Shown: in pieces, positions 14,335-15,539 of the stretch
Layout of the letters: each line of letters starts with the position of its first letter
Numbering within the stretch: position 1 is the stretch's first letter
NCBI GenBank assembly: GCA_938041725.1
Contig: CALISX010000451.1
Span: forward strand, 1-15,539
DNA: 15,539 nucleotides
Direction: 5' to 3'
Origin: an uncultured Lachnoanaerobaculum sp.
GTDB taxonomy: Bacteria > Bacillota > Clostridia > Lachnospirales > Lachnospiraceae
Position numbers and translations under genes: made by a program
Notes under the pieces: generated by a model
What the model was told of the DNA's origin: nothing
The model's input: only the letters and a program-made list of their open reading frames with translations
Databases searched by the model: none

Positions 14335-15117
14335 TTATTCTGTTTGGACTCCATATAGTTCACAAAGTCCCTGCAAATCCTTTGCCACCCCATTGCCCAC
14401 GGCGGTAAATTTCCATATATTGTTATGCTGATAAACCTCTCCAATCATCATGGAAATAACATTGGGATAGTAGTCAGTCATGGCAAAGCTTGCCAGTTCC
14501 TCTCCGTTTTCATTATTCAGGATCCGGATATAGGCATCCTCCACCATGCTGAAATTCAGTTTTTTTGCAAAGGCTTCATAAATGGTAAGTACAAAAACAA
14601 TTTTCTTTACACGGGGATTTAAGCCCTCCAAAGAAATCAAAAACTCCTCCCGCTCTGCATTGCCGGAGCATTCCCGGAAGACCGCCTTGCCATCCGGACT
14701 GGCGGTTTGGCCGTAGAATACAAACCATTCATCCCCGGGCACCATGCCTTTTTCATCCAGTAAAAAAGCGGATACATTAATATCCACCTCGGGACGTTTT
14801 ACATTCCATCCCACCTTGGCCCTTATGTTTCGAAGGGGACCGGAGGAAAGAGAAATCTTTTGCCCCTTTCTGATGGGATGTAAAAGCCCAGGAAGGGATC
14901 TTTTGGAGATTGGTGCCGGTGCAGGAGCTGCAGGTTGGGGAGCAGAGGGATGGCTGATGGCAGCCGAAGGAGCCGGCCGGGGATTTTTTAAAATTCCCAG
15001 ATTTAGTTTTAAAAGATCGCCCCTTTGGAGAGAGGCCTGGGGATTGGTAATATTTAAACGGGAAATATCCCCCCTGGTAAGAGGGACTTTCACCCAAAGT
15101 GGAAAGGACTGGTTCAT
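14335..15117 (-). CDS. Divergent TerD-like protein with N-terminal extension and lost acidic loop
   Basis: A 260-residue protein whose C-terminal part (about 80-260) is a TerD domain: IRKGQKISLSSG (82-93), VGWN (102-105), VDINVSAFLLDEKG (111-124), LNFSMVEDAYIRIL (187-200) and NIWKFTAVGNG (233-243). The acidic loop that reads GDNLTGxGEGDDE in the other two copies is FRECSGNAEREEF here (147-159), and the DxD motif is DINVS, so canonical calcium binding is probably lost. Residues 1-45 form a separate segment (WVKVPLTRGDISRLN...RGDLLKLNLGIL), joined by a Pro/Ala linker (48-70). The ATG at 15117 is preceded by AGAGGTAA. It is first in a two-gene operon with AIM24. A regulatory or scaffold role instead of calcium buffering is inference. 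Confidence 0.88.
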   Translation of the reverse strand: MNQSFPLWVKVPLTRGDISRLNITNPQASLQRGDLLKLNLGILKNPRPAPSAAISHPSAPQPAAPAPAPISKRSLPGLLHPIRKGQKISLSSGPLRNIRAKVGWNVKRPEVDINVSAFLLDEKGMVPGDEWFVFYGQTASPDGKAVFRECSGNAEREEFLISLEGLNPRVKKIVFVLTIYEAFAKKLNFSMVEDAYIRILNNENGEELASFAMTDYYPNVISMMIGEVYQHNNIWKFTAVGNGVAKDLQGLCELYGVQTE

Positions 15118-15136
15118 GGGTTACCTCTTATAGATT

Positions 15137-15192
15137 TTCAGGGATGCCCCAGGGGCCTCCCCAGTCGTTTGGGCTGCCGCTAAGAGCAGCCC
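15137..15192 (-). promoter_or_regulatory. Structured leader of the TerD-like/AIM24 operon
   Basis: Two hairpins can form in the minus-strand transcript ahead of the start at 15117. One pairs GGGCTGC (15171-15177) with GCAGCCC (15186-15192) around an 8-nt loop. The second, near 15140-15162, pairs GGGATGCCC with GGGCCTCCC with one mismatch and a tight loop. Neither has a T tract. A plausible attenuation or protein-binding leader, but no known riboswitch class was recognised. Confidence 0.4.
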
Positions 15193-15230
15193 TATGTATT
15201 CTGACATACAGGCAGAGTAGTACCTTAGTG

Positions 15231-15260
15231 ATAGTATCATATTTTTTGTATCACAGGCAA
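15231..15260 (-). promoter_or_regulatory. Candidate promoter of the TerD-like/AIM24 operon
   Basis: On the minus strand, TTGCCT (plus 15255-15260) is followed after 18 nt by TACTAT (plus 15231-15236), with TG one base before the hexamer (extended -10). Each hexamer matches 4 of 6. The transcript would have a leader of about 107 nt containing the two hairpins. Confidence 0.42.
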
Positions 15261-15315
15261 GGAAGATTCCCGAAAGAAAAAGAGGAAATCCTTTAGGAGG
15301 ACAGTTTTTTATGTA

Positions 15316-15344
15316 TTGTCAGCAGGATCCCTTTTTGTTATAAT
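15316..15344 (+). promoter_or_regulatory. Sigma-A promoter of the GntR regulator
   Basis: TTGTCA (15316-15321) and a perfect TATAAT (15339-15344) are spaced by exactly 17 bp. Transcription would begin near 15351, about 36 nt before the start codon at 15387. Confidence 0.85.
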
Positions 15345-15364
15345 GTACTTGTACAATAAGTACA
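15344..15364. promoter_or_regulatory. Palindromic GntR operator overlapping the start site
   Basis: TGTACTT (15344-15350) and AAGTACA (15358-15364) are perfect 7-bp inverted arms with a 7-bp spacer. They touch the last base of the -10 and cover the transcription start. GTACT...AGTAC arms are typical of YtrA-subfamily GntR operators, so this regulator very likely represses itself. Confidence 0.72.
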
Positions 15365-15386
15365 CTTGAGGATAGGACGGCGGGGT

Positions 15387-15539
15387 ATGGATATTGTTAT
15401 CAGCAATAATGTCAACAAACCGATCTATGAGCAAATCACAACACAGATCAAGGCTATGATCATGGGGGGGAAACTGCAGGCCGGAGATGGGATTCCATCC
15501 ATGCGTGCATTGGCAAAATCCATTCATGTCAGTGTGATT
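15387..15539 (+). CDS. GntR-family transcriptional regulator, YtrA-type (partial)
   Basis: Only the first 51 codons are in the window. The sequence MDIVISNNVNKPIYEQITTQ, then IKAMIMGGKLQAGDGIPSMR and ALAKSIHVSVI, is the start of a GntR winged helix-turn-helix, with the P-I-Y-E-Q-I and L-x-x-G-D-x-x-P-S-x-R signatures. The short N terminus before the PIYEQ helix fits the YtrA subfamily, small dimeric repressors that usually control an ABC transporter encoded just downstream. Transporter genes are therefore likely beyond the right edge. It is divergent from the TerD-like/AIM24 operon and could influence it, but its operator lies next to its own promoter. Confidence 0.9.
   Translation, partial: MDIVISNNVNKPIYEQITTQIKAMIMGGKLQAGDGIPSMRALAKSIHVSVI

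Noticed and set aside
1..15539. CRISPR array, tRNA or rRNA genes, insertion sequences
   Set aside because: No regularly spaced direct repeats, no cloverleaf-like or rRNA sequence and no transposase coding were seen.

Overview
The window looks like a chromosomal locus of a low-to-moderate GC Clostridia-type Firmicute, probably Lachnospiraceae-like. This rests on strong AGGAGG-type ribosome binding sites, sigma-A promoters with extended -10 elements, intrinsic terminators, gene families and codon use. No read or search places it more precisely. Nearly the whole window is a tellurite-resistance-type (Ter) stress-response neighbourhood, related in content to the Bacillus subtilis yceCDEFGHI cluster.

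Layout from left to right: (1) 1-913, minus strand, a partial TIM-barrel HpcH/HpaI/CitE-type C-C bond lyase, part of the metabolite-making module often linked to Ter systems. (2) 1133-6131, plus strand, a tight three-gene operon: a soluble HtrA-like trypsin-fold protease with an extra N-terminal domain, a YceG-family protein with three internal repeats, and a TelA/YceH toxic-anion-resistance protein. (3) 6270-7480, two tandem TerD paralogues behind their own strong promoter, closed by an intrinsic terminator. (4) 7712-10378, a PMCA-type calcium P-type ATPase with a structured leader. (5) 10526-11857, minus strand, a MATE efflux protein, divergent from (6) 11982-12740, a HAD phosphatase; they share a small intergenic region built around an 18-bp perfect palindrome. 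(7) About 12741-13600, an AT-rich patch with a truncated ATPase, a small DUF2007-like ORF and an unrecognised ORF tail, ended by a strong terminator. (8) 15117-13618, minus strand, a two-gene operon of a divergent long TerD-like protein and an AIM24-family protein. (9) From 15387, plus strand, the start of a YtrA-type GntR regulator with a palindromic operator over its own promoter.

Working picture (inference): TerD proteins bind calcium, the ATPase exports it, and TelA, YceG and the protease form a membrane-proximal complex. The lyase and HAD phosphatase belong to the nucleoside-like metabolite pathway predicted for Ter systems, and other members of that pathway probably lie beyond the left edge.

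The most interesting novelty is that the protease carries, at its N terminus, a domain that looks homologous to the unit repeated three times in the adjacent YceG protein. A hydrophobic F-x-G-x-[FL]-F-G motif also recurs in YceG, TelA and the second TerD. A further TerD paralogue has lost its acidic calcium-binding loop and is paired with AIM24.
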